Shown here: positions 9,090 through 19,431 of the stretch, piece after piece | How positions within the stretch are numbered: position 1 is the first letter of the stretch | Layout: every line of letters starts with the position of its first letter | Source: Dickeya dianthicola NCPPB 453 | GTDB lineage: Bacteria; Pseudomonadota; Gammaproteobacteria; Enterobacterales; Enterobacteriaceae | Direction of reading: 5' to 3' | DNA: 64,000 nt | Assembly (NCBI RefSeq): GCF_000365305.1 | Contig: NZ_CM001841.1 | Span: 137,841 to 201,840 of the forward strand | Made by a program: the position numbers and the translations under genes | Notes under the pieces: model-generated | The model's database searches: none | Told to the model about the DNA's origin: nothing | What the model saw: the letters and a program-made list of their open reading frames with translations, nothing else

Positions 9090-10409
9090 ATGTTTCAGCA
9101 CGCTATCCGTAAAACCGCCGCCGTCGTCATTATGGCGTTAGCCGCCAGCGCACAGGCGCAGGCGGTTACCGAAATCCCGTTCTGGCATTCGATGGAAGGG
9201 GAACTGGGTAAGACCGTGAATTCTCTGGCTGACCGTTTCAACCAGACGCACAGCGACGTCAACATCGTGCCGGTGTACAAAGGCAACTACGAGCAGAGTC
9301 TGGCGGCCGGTATTGCGGCGTTCCGCAGCGGCAATGCGCCGGCTATCCTGCAAGTGTACGAAGTGGGCACCGCCACCATGATGACCAGCAAGGCTATCAA
9401 GCCGGTGTATCAGGTGTTCAAAGACGCCGGCGTGCCGTACGACGAGAACATCTTCGTGCCGACCGTCTCCGGTTATTACTCCGATTCCAAAACCGGGCAC
9501 CTGCTGTCTCAGCCGTTCAACAGCTCCACCCCGGTGCTGTACTACAACAAAGACGCCTTCAAAAAAGCGGGTCTGGACCCGGAGCAGCCGCCGAAAACCT
9601 GGCAGCAGATGGCCGAATACACCGCTAAATTGCGTGCGTCCGGTATGAAGTGCGGCTACGCCAGCGGCTGGCAGGGCTGGATTCAGATTGAAAACTTCAG
9701 CGCCTGGAACGGCCTGCCGATCGCCACCAAAAACAACGGCTTCGATGGCCTTGATGCGGTGCTGGAGTTCAACAAGCCGGTTCAGGTCAAGCATATTCAG
9801 ATGCTGGAAGACATGAACAAGAAAGGGGACTTCACCTACTACGGCCGCAAAGACGAACCGACCGAGAAGTTCTATAACGGCGACTGCGCGATGACCACCG
9901 CGTCATCCGGTTCGCTGGCGAATATTCGTCAGTACGCCAAGTTCAACTACGGCGTAGCCATGATGCCGTATGACGCCGACGTGAAAGGCGCGCCGCAGAA
10001 CGCCATTATCGGCGGCGCCAGCCTGTGGGTGATGAACGGCAAAGACGCCGCTACCTATAAAGGCGTGGCGGAGTTCATGCAGTTCCTGTCTACGCCGGAA
10101 ATCGCCGCCGAGTGGCACCAGAAGACCGGCTATCTGCCGATCACCACCGCCGCTTACGAGCTGACCAAACAGCAGGGTTTCTATGACAAGAACCCCGGCG
10201 CCGACATCGCCACCCGTCAGATGCTGAACAAAGAACCGCTGCCGTTCACCAAGGGGCTGCGTCTGGGCAACATGCCGCAGATTCGCACCATCGTGGACGA
10301 AGAGCTGGAAAGTGTCTGGACGGGTAAGAAAACCCCGCAGCAGGCGCTGGATGCCGCTGTGGAACGCGGCAACGCGCTGCTGCGCCGCTTCGAACAAGCG
10401 AACAAGTAA
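9090..10409 (+). CDS. ugpB: sn-Glycerol-3-phosphate ABC transporter, periplasmic binding protein UgpB
   Basis: 439 residues from the ATG at 9090, matching the E. coli UgpB length. A GGAGA ribosome site lies just upstream. The signal peptide ([20 protein letters not shown], cleavage near AQA/QA) precedes the mature start [16 protein letters not shown], typical of this family of extracellular solute-binding proteins. It captures glycerol-3-phosphate and glycerophosphodiesters in the periplasm and delivers them to UgpA/UgpE. First gene of ugpBAECQ, behind Pho-box repeats; a hairpin at 10419-10446 separates it from ugpA and may keep its expression above that of the membrane genes. Confidence 0.96.
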   Translation: MFQHAIRKTAAVVIMALAASAQAQAVTEIPFWHSMEGELGKTVNSLADRFNQTHSDVNIVPVYKGNYEQSLAAGIAAFRSGNAPAILQVYEVGTATMMTSKAIKPVYQVFKDAGVPYDENIFVPTVSGYYSDSKTGHLLSQPFNSSTPVLYYNKDAFKKAGLDPEQPPKTWQQMAEYTAKLRASGMKCGYASGWQGWIQIENFSAWNGLPIATKNNGFDGLDAVLEFNKPVQVKHIQMLEDMNKKGDFTYYGRKDEPTEKFYNGDCAMTTASSGSLANIRQYAKFNYGVAMMPYDADVKGAPQNAIIGGASLWVMNGKDAATYKGVAEFMQFLSTPEIAAEWHQKTGYLPITTAAYELTKQQGFYDKNPGADIATRQMLNKEPLPFTKGLRLGNMPQIRTIVDEELESVWTGKKTPQQALDAAVERGNALLRRFEQANK

Positions 10410-10418
10410 CCGCATTCC

Positions 10419-10446
10419 GGGCCGAAGGGATTCGGCCACCCTTTTC
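10419..10446 (+). terminator. Attenuator-like hairpin between ugpB and ugpA
   Basis: Stem GGCCGAA / TTCGGCC around a GGGA loop, followed by ACCCTTTTCT. The T-run is short, so partial termination or 3'-end protection is more likely than a full stop. Such hairpins after the binding-protein gene are common in ABC transporter operons. Confidence 0.5.
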
Positions 10447-10489
10447 TGAGAACCCGGTTTTCTGAGAATCCTGTTTTCTGAGAGCATTG
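10442..10489 (+). repeat. Three 16-bp tandem units in the ugpB-ugpA spacer
   Basis: TTTTCTGAGAACCCGG (10442), TTTTCTGAGAATCCTG (10458) and TTTTCTGAGAGCATTG (10474) follow one another without gaps. The last copy supplies the purine-rich GAGAG just upstream of the ugpA ATG at 10493. Confidence 0.9.
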
Positions 10490-10492
10490 TGC

Positions 10493-11380
10493 ATGACTGC
10501 TTCCCGTCCTGTTTTTGGCCGCAGCCTACTGCCTTACCTGCTGGTACTGCCGCAACTGGCCATCACGGTGATTTTCTTCCTCTGGCCCGCCGGGCAGGCG
10601 CTCTGGTACTCGGTGCAGAGCGTAGACCCGTTCGGCCTTTCCAGTCAGTTTGTCGGGCTGGACAACTTCACCAATCTGCTCCACGACAGCTATTACCTCG
10701 GCTCGTTTTACACCACGCTGCTGTTCAGTTTTCTGGTGGCGGCGTCGGGGCTGGTAGTGTCGCTGTTTCTGGCCGCGCTGGTGGATTACACCCTGCGTTT
10801 CAGCCGCCTGTACCAGACGCTGCTGATTCTGCCGTATGCGGTGGCGCCCGCGGTGGCGGCGGTGCTGTGGATGTTTCTGTTCAACCCCGGCCTGGGGTTG
10901 ATTACCTGGTTGCTGCACCAGTGGGGTTATGACTGGAACCACGCCCAGCACAGCGGTCAGGCGATGTTTCTGGTGGTGTTGGCGTCGGTATGGAAGCAGG
11001 TAAGCTACAACTTCCTGTTTTTCCTGGCCGCGTTGCAATCCATTCCCCACTCGTTGGTCGAAGCGGCGGCGATTGACGGCGCCGGGCCGGTGCGCCGTTT
11101 CTTCAATCTGGTGCTGCCGCTGATTTCGCCGGTGAGTTTTTTCCTGCTGGTGGTCAACCTGACCTACGCCTTCTTCGACACCTTCCCGGTAATCGACGCC
11201 GCCACCGGCGGCGGGCCGGTGCAGGCCACCACCACGCTAATCTACAAGATTTACCGCGAAGGGTTTGCCGGTCTTGATCTCTCCAGTTCGGCGGCGCAGT
11301 CGGTGGTGCTGATGCTGGTGGTGACCGTGCTGACGGTGATTCAGTTCCGCTTTGTCGAACGTAAGGTGAACTATCAATGA
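10493..11380 (+). CDS. ugpA: sn-Glycerol-3-phosphate ABC transporter permease UgpA
   Basis: 295 residues from the ATG at 10493, the same length as E. coli UgpA; a TTG two codons upstream is also open but not needed. Six membrane helices are visible, beginning [20 protein letters not shown]. The cytoplasmic EAA loop reads [20 protein letters not shown] (about 185-205), the contact with the ATPase UgpC. It forms the channel with UgpE. The stop codon overlaps the start of ugpE (ATGA), indicating translational coupling. Confidence 0.96.
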   Translation: MTASRPVFGRSLLPYLLVLPQLAITVIFFLWPAGQALWYSVQSVDPFGLSSQFVGLDNFTNLLHDSYYLGSFYTTLLFSFLVAASGLVVSLFLAALVDYTLRFSRLYQTLLILPYAVAPAVAAVLWMFLFNPGLGLITWLLHQWGYDWNHAQHSGQAMFLVVLASVWKQVSYNFLFFLAALQSIPHSLVEAAAIDGAGPVRRFFNLVLPLISPVSFFLLVVNLTYAFFDTFPVIDAATGGGPVQATTTLIYKIYREGFAGLDLSSSAAQSVVLMLVVTVLTVIQFRFVERKVNYQ

Positions 11381-12240
11381 CCGCCAGCAGAATGATTGAG
11401 AATCGCCGCGGGCTGGATATATTCAGCCACGCCATGCTGGTGGTCGCCATTTTGGCGGTGCTGTTCCCGCTGTACGTCGCGTTTATCGCCGCCACCCTGA
11501 GCCGGGAGCAGATGTCGCAGGTGCCGATGCAGCTTATCCCCGGCGGGCACCTGTGGGAAAACATGACGTCTATCTGGCGGCATGGCGTGGGCGACAACAA
11601 CAGCGCGCCGTTCGGCCTGATGCTGTTTAACAGCTTCGTGATGGCGCTGGCGATCACCGTCGGCAAAATCAGCGTGTCGATGCTGTCGGCTTTCGCCATC
11701 GTCTATTTTCGTTTTCCGTGCCGCAACCTGTTCTTCTGGATGATTTTCTCCACCCTGATGCTGCCGGTGGAAGTGCGTATTTTTCCGACGGTCGAGGTGA
11801 TTTCCCACCTCAACATGACCAATAGCTATGTCGGGTTGACGCTGCCGGTGATGGCGTCCGCCACCGCCACGTTTTTGTTCCGCCAGTTCTTTATGACGCT
11901 GCCGGACGAACTGCTGGAGGCGGCGCGTATCGACGGCGCCAGCCCGATGCGCTTTTTCTTCGACATGGTGCTGCCGTTATCCAAAACCAATCTGGCGGCG
12001 CTGTTTGTCATCACCTTTATCTACGGCTGGAACCAGTATCTGTGGCCGCTGCTGATCGTCAACGACGCCAGGCTGGGCACCGCGGTAGCCGGGATTCAGA
12101 GCATGATCGCCACCGGCGACACCGCTACCCCCTGGCATCAGGTGATGGCGGCGATGCTGATGACGATGCTGCCGCCGTTGTTGGTGGTGTTGCTGATGCA
12201 GCGCTGGTTTGTTCGCGGTCTGGTCGATAGTGAGAAATAG
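11377..12240 (+). CDS. ugpE: sn-Glycerol-3-phosphate ABC transporter permease UgpE
   Basis: 287 residues. The start at 11377 overlaps the ugpA stop by four bases and has an AAGGTG ribosome site; an ATG at 11392 (MIENRRGL) matches the E. coli start and would give 282 residues, so either is possible. It is a six-helix binding-protein-dependent permease with the EAA loop [20 protein letters not shown]. It pairs with UgpA in the inner membrane. The C terminus [10 protein letters not shown] is as in E. coli. Confidence 0.95.
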   Translation: MTASRMIENRRGLDIFSHAMLVVAILAVLFPLYVAFIAATLSREQMSQVPMQLIPGGHLWENMTSIWRHGVGDNNSAPFGLMLFNSFVMALAITVGKISVSMLSAFAIVYFRFPCRNLFFWMIFSTLMLPVEVRIFPTVEVISHLNMTNSYVGLTLPVMASATATFLFRQFFMTLPDELLEAARIDGASPMRFFFDMVLPLSKTNLAALFVITFIYGWNQYLWPLLIVNDARLGTAVAGIQSMIATGDTATPWHQVMAAMLMTMLPPLLVVLLMQRWFVRGLVDSEK

Positions 12241-12246
12241 AATCTT

Positions 12247-13323
12247 ATGGCATGTTTAAAACTTCAGGCCGTCACCAAATCCTATGACGGCAAGACTCAG
12301 GTGATTCAGCCGATCGATCTCGATGTGGCGGACGGCGAATTCGTGGTGATGGTCGGCCCGTCCGGCTGCGGCAAGTCCACATTGTTGCGGATGGTCGCGG
12401 GTCTGGAGCAGACCACCAGCGGCGATATTTACATCGGCGAGGAACGCGTCACCGACAAGGAACCAAAAGATCGCGGTATTGCGATGGTGTTCCAGAATTA
12501 CGCGCTCTACCCGCACATGAGCGTTTACGACAACATGGCTTACGGCCTGAAAATCCGTGGTTTCGGCAAAGCGCAAATTCGCCAGCGGGTGGAAGAAGCG
12601 GCGCGTATTCTGGAACTGCAACCGCTGCTCAATCGCAAGCCGCGCGAGCTGTCCGGCGGCCAACGCCAGCGCGTGGCGATGGGGCGCGCCATTGTGCGCG
12701 AGCCGGCGGTGTTCCTGTTTGACGAACCGCTGTCCAACCTCGACGCCAAGCTGCGGGTGCAGATGCGCCTTGAACTGCAACAGCTGCACAAGCGGCTGAA
12801 AACCACCAGCCTGTACGTCACCCACGACCAGGTGGAAGCGATGACGCTGGCCCACCGGGTGATTGTGATGAACAAAGGCGTGGCGGAGCAGATCGGCGCG
12901 CCGGCGGAGATTTACCGCCAACCGGCGTCGCTGTTCGTCGCCAGCTTTATCGGCTCGCCCGCCATGAATCTGTGGGCCGGGCAGGTGAGCGCCGACGGCA
13001 GTTGCGTCGAGCTGTCGGCGGATTTCTCGCTGCCGTTGCCGCTAGCCAAACCGCAATGGCAGGGGCGCACCGTGACGCTGGGTATGCGCCCGGAGCACAT
13101 TTTGCAGTCCAGTGCCGATGCCGGCGGCGTGCCGCTGGTGGTGGAGACGCTGGAGCTGTTGGGCGCGGATAATCTGGCGCACGGCACATGGGCGGGGCAG
13201 AATATCGTGGTGCGCCTGTCGCACGAGCATTGTCCGGCGGCGGGGGAAACCCTGTGGCTCACCCTGCCGGCCGCATCATGGCATATATTTGATTCGCAAA
13301 GCGGATTACGGATGGAAGCATGA
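12247..13323 (+). CDS. ugpC: sn-Glycerol-3-phosphate ABC transporter ATP-binding protein UgpC
   Basis: 358 residues (E. coli 356). Walker A is GPSGCGKST (about 37-45), the ABC signature is [17 protein letters not shown] (about 135-151), Walker B is [12 protein letters not shown] (about 155-166) and the switch histidine is in [15 protein letters not shown]-terminal TOBE-type regulatory domain (about 240-358) is present, as in the MalK group. It energises the UgpAE channel. Starts 6 bp after ugpE and overlaps ugpQ by four bases. Confidence 0.96.
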   Translation: MACLKLQAVTKSYDGKTQVIQPIDLDVADGEFVVMVGPSGCGKSTLLRMVAGLEQTTSGDIYIGEERVTDKEPKDRGIAMVFQNYALYPHMSVYDNMAYGLKIRGFGKAQIRQRVEEAARILELQPLLNRKPRELSGGQRQRVAMGRAIVREPAVFLFDEPLSNLDAKLRVQMRLELQQLHKRLKTTSLYVTHDQVEAMTLAHRVIVMNKGVAEQIGAPAEIYRQPASLFVASFIGSPAMNLWAGQVSADGSCVELSADFSLPLPLAKPQWQGRTVTLGMRPEHILQSSADAGGVPLVVETLELLGADNLAHGTWAGQNIVVRLSHEHCPAAGETLWLTLPAASWHIFDSQSGLRMEA

Positions 13324-14069
13324 CCCCGAACTGGCCTTATCCCGCTATCGTCGCCCACCGCGGCGGCGGTTCTCTGGCGCCGGAAAACACGCTGGCGGCG
13401 ATTGATGTCGGCGCGCATCACGGCCACAAAATGATTGAGTTTGACGCCAAGCTGTCGCAGGACGGGCAGATTTTCCTGCTGCACGACGACACGCTTGAAC
13501 GCACCAGCAACGGCTGGGGCGTGGCGGGCGAGCTGCCGTGGGATAAACTGGTCGGGCTGGACGTCGGCAGTTGGTTCAGCCGGCAGTTCCACGGCGAACG
13601 TCTGCCGCTGCTGTCGGAAGTGGCGAAGCGCTGCGCGCAGTACGGCATGGCGGCCAATATCGAGATCAAACCGACCACCGGCTGCGAGGAGCAGACTGGC
13701 CGCGTGGTGGCGCTGGCCGCGCGCGCGCTGTGGCGTACGCATCCGCTCGCGCCGCTGTTGTCGTCATTTTCGGTGGCGGCATTGGAGGCGGCGCAGCAGG
13801 CGGCGCCGGAATTGCCGCGGGGCCTGCTGCTGGACGAATGGGACGACGACTGGCGCGCCCTGACCGAACGTCTTGGCTGCGTGTCGATTCACCTTAATCA
13901 CTCACTGCTGGATGAGGCGCGCGTCAGGCTGCTGAAAGACGCCGGGCTGCGCATTCTGGTGTATACCGTCAATCAACCCGATCGCGCTCGCAACCTGCTG
14001 CTGTGGGGCGTTGACTGCATCTGCACCGACCGGATAGATTTGATTGGACCGCAATTTAATGCGAACTGA
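13320..14069 (+). CDS. ugpQ: Glycerophosphodiester phosphodiesterase UgpQ
   Basis: 249 residues, close to E. coli UgpQ (247). The catalytic start [17 protein letters not shown] contains the conserved HRG and ENT, followed by the metal ligands in MIEFDAK and the second catalytic His in [13 protein letters not shown]. No signal peptide, so it acts in the cytoplasm, cutting imported glycerophosphodiesters to glycerol-3-phosphate and an alcohol. Last gene of the ugp operon; its ATG overlaps the ugpC stop. The stop codon lies inside a three-unit 16-bp tandem repeat (14055-14102). Confidence 0.96.
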   Translation: MTPNWPYPAIVAHRGGGSLAPENTLAAIDVGAHHGHKMIEFDAKLSQDGQIFLLHDDTLERTSNGWGVAGELPWDKLVGLDVGSWFSRQFHGERLPLLSEVAKRCAQYGMAANIEIKPTTGCEEQTGRVVALAARALWRTHPLAPLLSSFSVAALEAAQQAAPELPRGLLLDEWDDDWRALTERLGCVSIHLNHSLLDEARVRLLKDAGLRILVYTVNQPDRARNLLLWGVDCICTDRIDLIGPQFNAN

Positions 14070-14102
14070 CATTAATGCGAATTAACATTAATGCGAATTA
14101 AA
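14055..14102 (+). repeat. Three 16-bp tandem units across the ugpQ stop codon
   Basis: TTTAATGCGAACTGAC (14055), ATTAATGCGAATTAAC (14071) and ATTAATGCGAATTAAA (14087) are contiguous. The ugpQ TGA at 14067 is in the first unit, so the duplication grew outward from the 3' end of the gene. Confidence 0.9.
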
Positions 14103-14285
14103 CTTAGCGCCGGCTGAATATCGTCTGTTCCGACAGCGTGCCACGCCGGCGGCGTGTTTCGTCAGGCGTTTTCTGTATGACCTCGGGCCGTCCGGCCCGT
14201 TCCCCCGGCGGGGCTATTGCTGCGCCGTCGTGATAAGCCATCAGCCTTCGCCTGGGTGAGCTGCGCGTTTTTTTAAGGAAGGGCG

Positions 14286-15242
14286 ATGCCCACGTTTATT
14301 CTTTCTCTCTGGCACCAGATTTTTCTTTCATTGCCGCTGTTTGTGTTGATTGCGTTGGGGTATGCCCTGATCCGCTTTGGCCGCTGGCCGTCCACGGTGA
14401 CCGATGCGCTGACCAAATTCGTGTTTTCGGTGGCGCTGCCGGCCATGCTGTTCCGCATGATGTGCGATTTCTCCAAACGCCCGGCGGTGGACGCCCGGCT
14501 GCTGATCGCCTTCTTTGGCAGCTGTCTCATCGTGTTCGTGCTTGGCCGGATTGTCGCCAGCCGGGTGTTTCGGCTGGATGGCGTCTCCGGTTCGGTGTTC
14601 TCGCTCAGCGGGATTTTCTCCAACAACGTGATGCTTGGTCTGCCGATCGCCACCCTGATGCTCGGCCCGCAGGCGATTCCGTCTGTGGCGCTGGTGCTGG
14701 TGTTCAACGGCCTGATTCTGTGGACGCTGGTGACCATCTCGGTGGAGTGGGCGCGCAACGGTTCGTTGTCGATGCAGGGGTTCACCAAAACCGCGCTCGG
14801 CGTGCTGAAAAACCCGCTGATCATCGGCATTCTGTCCGGCACGTTTTACAGCCTTACCGGGTTGCCGCTGCCGGAGAGCATTGATAAGCCTATCGGTATG
14901 CTGAGCCAGATAGGTGTGCCGCTGTCGCTGGTGGCGCTGGGCATGGGGCTGGCGGAATACCGCATCCGCGACGGCTGGCAAATCAGCGTCGCTATTTGTT
15001 TCATCAAACTGCTGGTACAGCCGCTGGTGGTGTGGGTGCTGGCGGTCGCGCTGGGCCTGCCGGAGATGGAAACACGGGTGGTGGTGCTGCTGGGGTCGAT
15101 GGCGGTGGGCGTCAATATCTACCTGATGTCCCGGCAATTTAATGTGCTGGGCGGGCCGGTCGCCGCCAGCCTGCTGATGTCGACCGCGCTGGCCGGCATT
15201 ACCACGCCGTTGATTCTGACGCTGATGGGCGTGAGGGTCTAA
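14286..15242 (+). CDS. AEC-family (auxin efflux carrier type) permease
   Basis: 318 residues with about ten hydrophobic segments in two halves, starting MPTFILSLWHQIFLSLPLFV. Family features include the N-terminal helix with LIALGYALIRFG and the broken-helix motif SGIFSNNVMLGLPIATLMLG (about 110-130). Members export or import small organic acids such as malate or malonate; the substrate here cannot be assigned. Preceded by an AAGGAAGG ribosome site. It stands alone between ugpQ and yhhA. Confidence 0.85.
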   Translation: MPTFILSLWHQIFLSLPLFVLIALGYALIRFGRWPSTVTDALTKFVFSVALPAMLFRMMCDFSKRPAVDARLLIAFFGSCLIVFVLGRIVASRVFRLDGVSGSVFSLSGIFSNNVMLGLPIATLMLGPQAIPSVALVLVFNGLILWTLVTISVEWARNGSLSMQGFTKTALGVLKNPLIIGILSGTFYSLTGLPLPESIDKPIGMLSQIGVPLSLVALGMGLAEYRIRDGWQISVAICFIKLLVQPLVVWVLAVALGLPEMETRVVVLLGSMAVGVNIYLMSRQFNVLGGPVAASLLMSTALAGITTPLILTLMGVRV

Positions 15243-15292
15243 CCTCTGCCGGTTCCCGCCCGAGGTGACTGGTGGGAACCGGCTGGACGATG

Positions 15293-15574
15293 TCAGTACC
15301 GGTTGGTATTGCCCGGCGCGGACTGTTGGATGCGCTGGCGATTCTGTTCCAACTGCTGTTGCAACTGGTACTGTTGTTCACGGCTGCGCTGCTGGATGTC
15401 GCTATTCAGTTGCTGTTGCTGCAGCGCCTGATTTTGCCGCATATCTTGCAGCAGCCGCTTCTGGCTACTAATGCCGTTTTCAAATTGCTGCTGCTGGGGC
15501 GATATCTGTTGCGTGGCGGCGTGAGCCAGCAACGGCAGGCTCAGGAGCAGCATCAGGGGAAATATTATTTTCAT
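15293..15574 (-). CDS. yhhA: Small periplasmic Gln-rich protein YhhA (DUF2756)
   Basis: 93 residues: signal peptide MKIIFPLMLLLSLPLLAHA, then a mature part made largely of Gln, Arg and Ser (QLNSDIQQRSREQQYQLQQQ), likely helical. It matches the DUF2756/YhhA family, which in E. coli lies next to ugpQ; here the AEC permease separates the two. Function unknown. The Gln runs are coded by CAG-rich DNA, which explains the long open frames on the other strand. Confidence 0.75.
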   Translation of the reverse strand: MKIIFPLMLLLSLPLLAHAATQQISPQQQQFENGISSQKRLLQDMRQNQALQQQQLNSDIQQRSREQQYQLQQQLEQNRQRIQQSAPGNTNRY

Positions 15575-15743
15575 GATTCCTCCGGGGAAACGGCTGTCGG
15601 ATAGGGTGTTATTCTAGCGGTTAATCGGGGCGTCGTCCCTGCCTGCGTCCACACATCGGACGATTCGTCGTACTGACCGCGGCTGGGGCGCGGAAGCGGA
15701 ATCGGCTATACTGGCTCCACCTTTTTTTGTACCTGACCTTATC

Positions 15744-16208
15744 ATGTTCCATATTGCGCTCTATGAGCCACAGATTGCGCCCAACACCGGCAATATTATC
15801 CGTCTGGCGGCCAACAATGGCTGTGCGTTGCACCTGATCGAACCGCTGGGCTTCGATTTCGAGGAAAAAAAGCTGCGCCGCGCCGGGCTGGATTATCACG
15901 ATCTGGCGAGCGTTAGCCGTCATCGCAACTATCAGGACTTTTTGCAGGCGGTGGCAGGCCAGCGGATTTTCGCCTGCACCACCAAAGGCAGCCGCCCTTA
16001 CGACGAACCCGACTACCAGCCGGGCGATGTGCTGCTGTTCGGCTCTGAAACCGCCGGCCTGCCGGATGATATCCGCAACGGCTTCGCGCCGGAATGCCGT
16101 ATCCGCATCCCAATGGAGCCCAACTGCCGCAGCCTGAATCTGTCCAACTCGGTGGCGATCATCAGTTACGAGGCCTGGCGGCAGAATGGGTTCGGCGGTC
16201 GGCGCTGA
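15744..16208 (+). CDS. trmL: tRNA (cytidine/uridine-34-2'-O)-methyltransferase TrmL
   Basis: 154 residues, a minimal SPOUT (trefoil-knot) methyltransferase (formerly YibK). Family marks are [19 protein letters not shown] near the start, [11 protein letters not shown] (motif 2, about 93-103) and [18 protein letters not shown] (motif 3, S-adenosylmethionine loop). It methylates the wobble ribose of two tRNA-Leu isoacceptors. Converges on the DUF3142 gene with a 39-bp gap. Confidence 0.95.
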   Translation: MFHIALYEPQIAPNTGNIIRLAANNGCALHLIEPLGFDFEEKKLRRAGLDYHDLASVSRHRNYQDFLQAVAGQRIFACTTKGSRPYDEPDYQPGDVLLFGSETAGLPDDIRNGFAPECRIRIPMEPNCRSLNLSNSVAIISYEAWRQNGFGGRR

Positions 16209-16247
16209 CCTTCCGCACATGCCATCGCGGCGCGTGCGAGGGGCGGG

Positions 16248-17021
16248 TTAACGTTGTTGCAGAATGGGAGAACGGCGTGCCGCTGTCGGGTTGAGCAGGA
16301 ACACCACCTCGCCCCGGTAGAACGGCGACGCCGCCAGCCGCTGCTGCCACTGTTCGTCCCACTTGCCGTGTTGTACCAGCCCAAGACGGAACGGCAGCGT
16401 CAGGTTCATCAGCACAGGCAGATACGCGGCGTAATTTTCCACCGTGCGCCGTCCCTGATAGGTTTGCACTACCAGTTCATCCACCACCCCGTTCAGACGG
16501 TTGAGTTGCCGGATGTCGCCGGTTTTGGCCCAGTCCAGCAGCCCGGTGACGCTCAGGCGACAGTCGGGCGGCAGCCGCTGGCGGAGCGTTTGCAAAAAGG
16601 CGACATAGTGCGACAGGTGGTAGCTTTTGGCGTCGAAATCGATTTGGATGCCGTCGACCCGGTTTCCGGCGGCGGCCCAACGCTGCCGTAGTTGCAATAG
16701 ACGCCGCAGTTCCGGTTCGCCAAGGCGCAGTTCGGAAATCCGAAACGACAGCCAGAGATGCCTGACCGGCAGCGCGCTGACCGGGATCCCCTGACGCAGA
16801 AATACGGTTTTGCCGTGCCGGCGGGCGATTTCCCCCTGATGCAGGTAAAGCGTGTCGGCCTGAGACAACACCGGTTGCGGCTGCACCGCCGCCCACAGCC
16901 AGAAGGCGTGATAGCGTGCGGCATTAACGGCGGCGCCGTGCGCCGTCATGCTCAGGCACAACAGGCTCGTCAGCACCACGGTACAACGTATTACCAGTAG
17001 TATTTGAGCTGCCGCGCCCAT
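16248..17021 (-). CDS. Secreted DUF3142 protein with a GH18-like motif
   Basis: 257 residues. A hydrophobic signal sequence (ILLVIRCTVVLTSLLCLSMT, cleavage near AHG/AA) is followed by a domain of the DUF3142 type. The segment RVDGIQIDFDAKSYHLSHYV (about 130-150) followed by LSVTGLLDW recalls the DxxDxDxE strand of GH18 TIM barrels, with the final catalytic Glu replaced by Ala. This suggests a divergent glycosidase-like barrel, perhaps non-catalytic. Its first 31 bases overlap the 3' end of the 733-residue gene upstream, so the two are one operon. Function unknown. Confidence 0.75.
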   Translation of the reverse strand: MGAAAQILLVIRCTVVLTSLLCLSMTAHGAAVNAARYHAFWLWAAVQPQPVLSQADTLYLHQGEIARRHGKTVFLRQGIPVSALPVRHLWLSFRISELRLGEPELRRLLQLRQRWAAAGNRVDGIQIDFDAKSYHLSHYVAFLQTLRQRLPPDCRLSVTGLLDWAKTGDIRQLNRLNGVVDELVVQTYQGRRTVENYAAYLPVLMNLTLPFRLGLVQHGKWDEQWQQRLAASPFYRGEVVFLLNPTAARRSPILQQR

Positions 17022-19192
17022 TGGCTGCCTTTAAAGTCCGTTTTAAGCTGCCGGAACCACGCCTTGCGCGTTTCCTTGCTGATATCCTGCGAACCGCAGT
17101 CGTTGTAACCGCTTGGCGCATAACAGTAGATGGCGCGGTAGAGCGCGTAACTCTTGTCTTCCGGCGAAGCTTTCGCGTCGGCGATCACCTGCATGTAGTT
17201 GTCCAGACGATTGAATTCCTGGCCTGGATACTGGGCGGCGGCGTCCGTCAGGCCGTTGAGCATGTTGCTTTCGCCCCAGTCGAATCCGACGCCGTTGCCG
17301 GTGCGCAGGACGAACTCGCCCAGACAGTTGAGGGCGTGGGCGTCACTGGCATTCTGGCTCAGGGTGGTGACCGTTTCTTGCAGCGTTGGGCATTCATACC
17401 CCTCTTCGGTGTCGCTGCCGTCCCAGTCGAATACGGTCAGGTCTTCCTCGTTCCAGCTCATGTTCTCGGTGCTTTTCAGCGGCGCGATGGTTTTCAGCTG
17501 CGCGCCGTCTTTGAGAAAACCGGCGTAATCGCGGTGCGTCAGCCGCTTGGTCAGCAGCGTGTGCAGGGCGATGGCGCGTTCTTCATGTGTCTGCTGAGGG
17601 CCAGTTTGCCGGTGCAACAGTTCGGCATCGGCGCTGACTTTCAGGATGGCGGAGCGAAAACGCAGGTTTTTGACCGGGCTTTCCGGCGTGAATACCCGTT
17701 CCGGGTGGCCGCTGTCCACCAGCGTTTGCGCCAGCGTCAGTTGCAGGAACTGTTGCTGGGTGTCGGTGGTTTTCAGCATCAGCAGATGGCGCCACTGCGC
17801 TTCCGCATCGTCCCACTGTTTTTGCTGTTGCATCGCCAGCCCGCGCAGTACCTGGACGCTGAAGGCGGTGACGCCGGTGATATCTTCCGCCGTCGTCATC
17901 GGCAAGGTCTTCAACACCGCAGCGTAGTCGCGCTGCAGGTAGTAATAAAACGCCGCCTGCAAATAGCGAAACTCTTCCTGCATACCCGCTTTTTCAAACA
18001 ACGGTTGCTGGCGGGTGATTTCTTCCTGCGTCAGGGCGGGCAGCGCCATCCAGCCGTCAGGGCTGCGCAGGCGTTTGATGTCTTGCACCAGCATCAGGAC
18101 CGGCGTATCGGTCGAGATCACAAACTGGTTGTCTTCCAGCAGCTTGTTGTCGATTTCGTTGCTGATGGCTTGCAGTTGATCCACGCTTTTGGCTGATGCC
18201 AGCGCTTTGCTAAAACGCCGGGCCAGCGCGACGGTATCGCCGCTGATCCATTCGGCCCGGCGGTACAGGCCTTCGGCCGAATCGGCGTATTTCCCCCGCG
18301 GATACTGTTTCAGGTAGTCATCGATACGCTGAACCGCCTGTTTCCCGGCGCGCTTGTCCATCTTGCGAGGGTCGAACATGTTGTATTCGTCCTGCGCGTC
18401 TTTCATCGCCTGATTAATCGATACCCGAATCAGCATATAACGGGCGGTTTCCGCCACCCACGGCTGGCTGGCCGGCAACAACTGCTGGAAGCCCTTGTCC
18501 GCTTGATCCAGTTGCCCTTCATAAAATGCCACCGCGCTGGCGAGGTAGCGGCGCAGCTCACCGGCGTGGCCGGTATCCGGTACGCCGGCCAAATCGGTAT
18601 TGGCGTCGCTGACGCCGTATTCGCTGGACAATATTCTCATTCGCACCAGCGCCAGTTGGGTGCGCTGGGCATCGTTGAGTTCCTTGTCCGCCAGCAGCAA
18701 ATCGAAAAAGCCCTCCAGCGTGGTGAGGTCGTTGGAAACCCAACGGCCATCCAGGTCAACCGGCGTCAGGTCGCGCAGCGTACTTAATTCGGTGTCTGGA
18801 AAATGCAGTTGGACGGCTTTTTGCAGCAGCGAGGCGTTTTCTTCCTCGGCTTTGTCGTCTGCGGGCGCGCCGGGGTCGGCCGGGGTGTCGGTTTGCGCGC
18901 TATCGCCGTTGTCTTCAGTGGCGGCCAGCCCCATCACACGGTAAGCGGTGAACGGGTCGACGCGGGAACGGGTTTGATCCGGCTCCGGCTGAGGGATCGG
19001 CAGCGGAATATGATTACGGCTGCTTTGCAGCAGCACCAGATTGGTACGGGTATCGTTATCCGGCAGAAGATAGGGAAGCGCCGGCATACCGCAATCGGCA
19101 TCGGAAAAACCGCATACGCCATCACCGGAAGCGTAGGCCGGCATCTGTACCAGCGTAGCGATGAATCCAGCCAGTAAGGCTAATCCTTTCAT
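16991..19192 (-). CDS. Large secreted protein of unknown function, helical-repeat type
   Basis: 733 residues that I do not recognise. A signal peptide (MKGLALLAGFIATLVQMPAYASG) targets it to the periplasm or beyond. The mature part begins with a Cys-containing segment (GVCGFSDADCGMPALPYLLP), then a Pro/Asp/Ala-rich low-complexity stretch (about 75-115), and from about 120 on is strongly helical with repeat-like pairs (YFxLxxxxxYAAVLKTLP, GLAMQQQKQWDDAEAQWRHL) that look like TPR or Sel1-type solenoid repeats. Additional Cys lie near the C terminus (YECPTLQE, LNCLGE, YNDCGSQ). It overlaps and precedes the DUF3142 gene. A scaffold or adaptor for an envelope process is possible, but nothing proves it. 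Confidence 0.7.
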   Translation of the reverse strand: MKGLALLAGFIATLVQMPAYASGDGVCGFSDADCGMPALPYLLPDNDTRTNLVLLQSSRNHIPLPIPQPEPDQTRSRVDPFTAYRVMGLAATEDNGDSAQTDTPADPGAPADDKAEEENASLLQKAVQLHFPDTELSTLRDLTPVDLDGRWVSNDLTTLEGFFDLLLADKELNDAQRTQLALVRMRILSSEYGVSDANTDLAGVPDTGHAGELRRYLASAVAFYEGQLDQADKGFQQLLPASQPWVAETARYMLIRVSINQAMKDAQDEYNMFDPRKMDKRAGKQAVQRIDDYLKQYPRGKYADSAEGLYRRAEWISGDTVALARRFSKALASAKSVDQLQAISNEIDNKLLEDNQFVISTDTPVLMLVQDIKRLRSPDGWMALPALTQEEITRQQPLFEKAGMQEEFRYLQAAFYYYLQRDYAAVLKTLPMTTAEDITGVTAFSVQVLRGLAMQQQKQWDDAEAQWRHLLMLKTTDTQQQFLQLTLAQTLVDSGHPERVFTPESPVKNLRFRSAILKVSADAELLHRQTGPQQTHEERAIALHTLLTKRLTHRDYAGFLKDGAQLKTIAPLKSTENMSWNEEDLTVFDWDGSDTEEGYECPTLQETVTTLSQNASDAHALNCLGEFVLRTGNGVGFDWGESNMLNGLTDAAAQYPGQEFNRLDNYMQVIADAKASPEDKSYALYRAIYCYAPSGYNDCGSQDISKETRKAWFRQLKTDFKGSQWARQLKYYW

Positions 19193-19431
19193 GTTCTTTT
19201 CCTGTGCAGGGTGTCAGGCAACATCAAGAACTTATTCCATCAGGCATGTGCAGATTCATGCATGACTGAAGGAATAATTTCTTTTGCCAGCGGGGCTGCG
19301 CGCGCGATCTTTCGCGGCCATTCGCCCGGCGGCGCTGGCTCACACTCTACCCGAGCGAGGGAAAAACTCAATCGGTTGACGGCGTGGATGTGACGGCGGG
19401 CGCGGGTGTCCGCGCCCGAAAAGGCTGGGTA

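Noticed and set aside
19398..19417. GC-rich hairpin near the cpxA stop as a terminator
   Set aside because: The stem is good, but there is no T-run on either strand.
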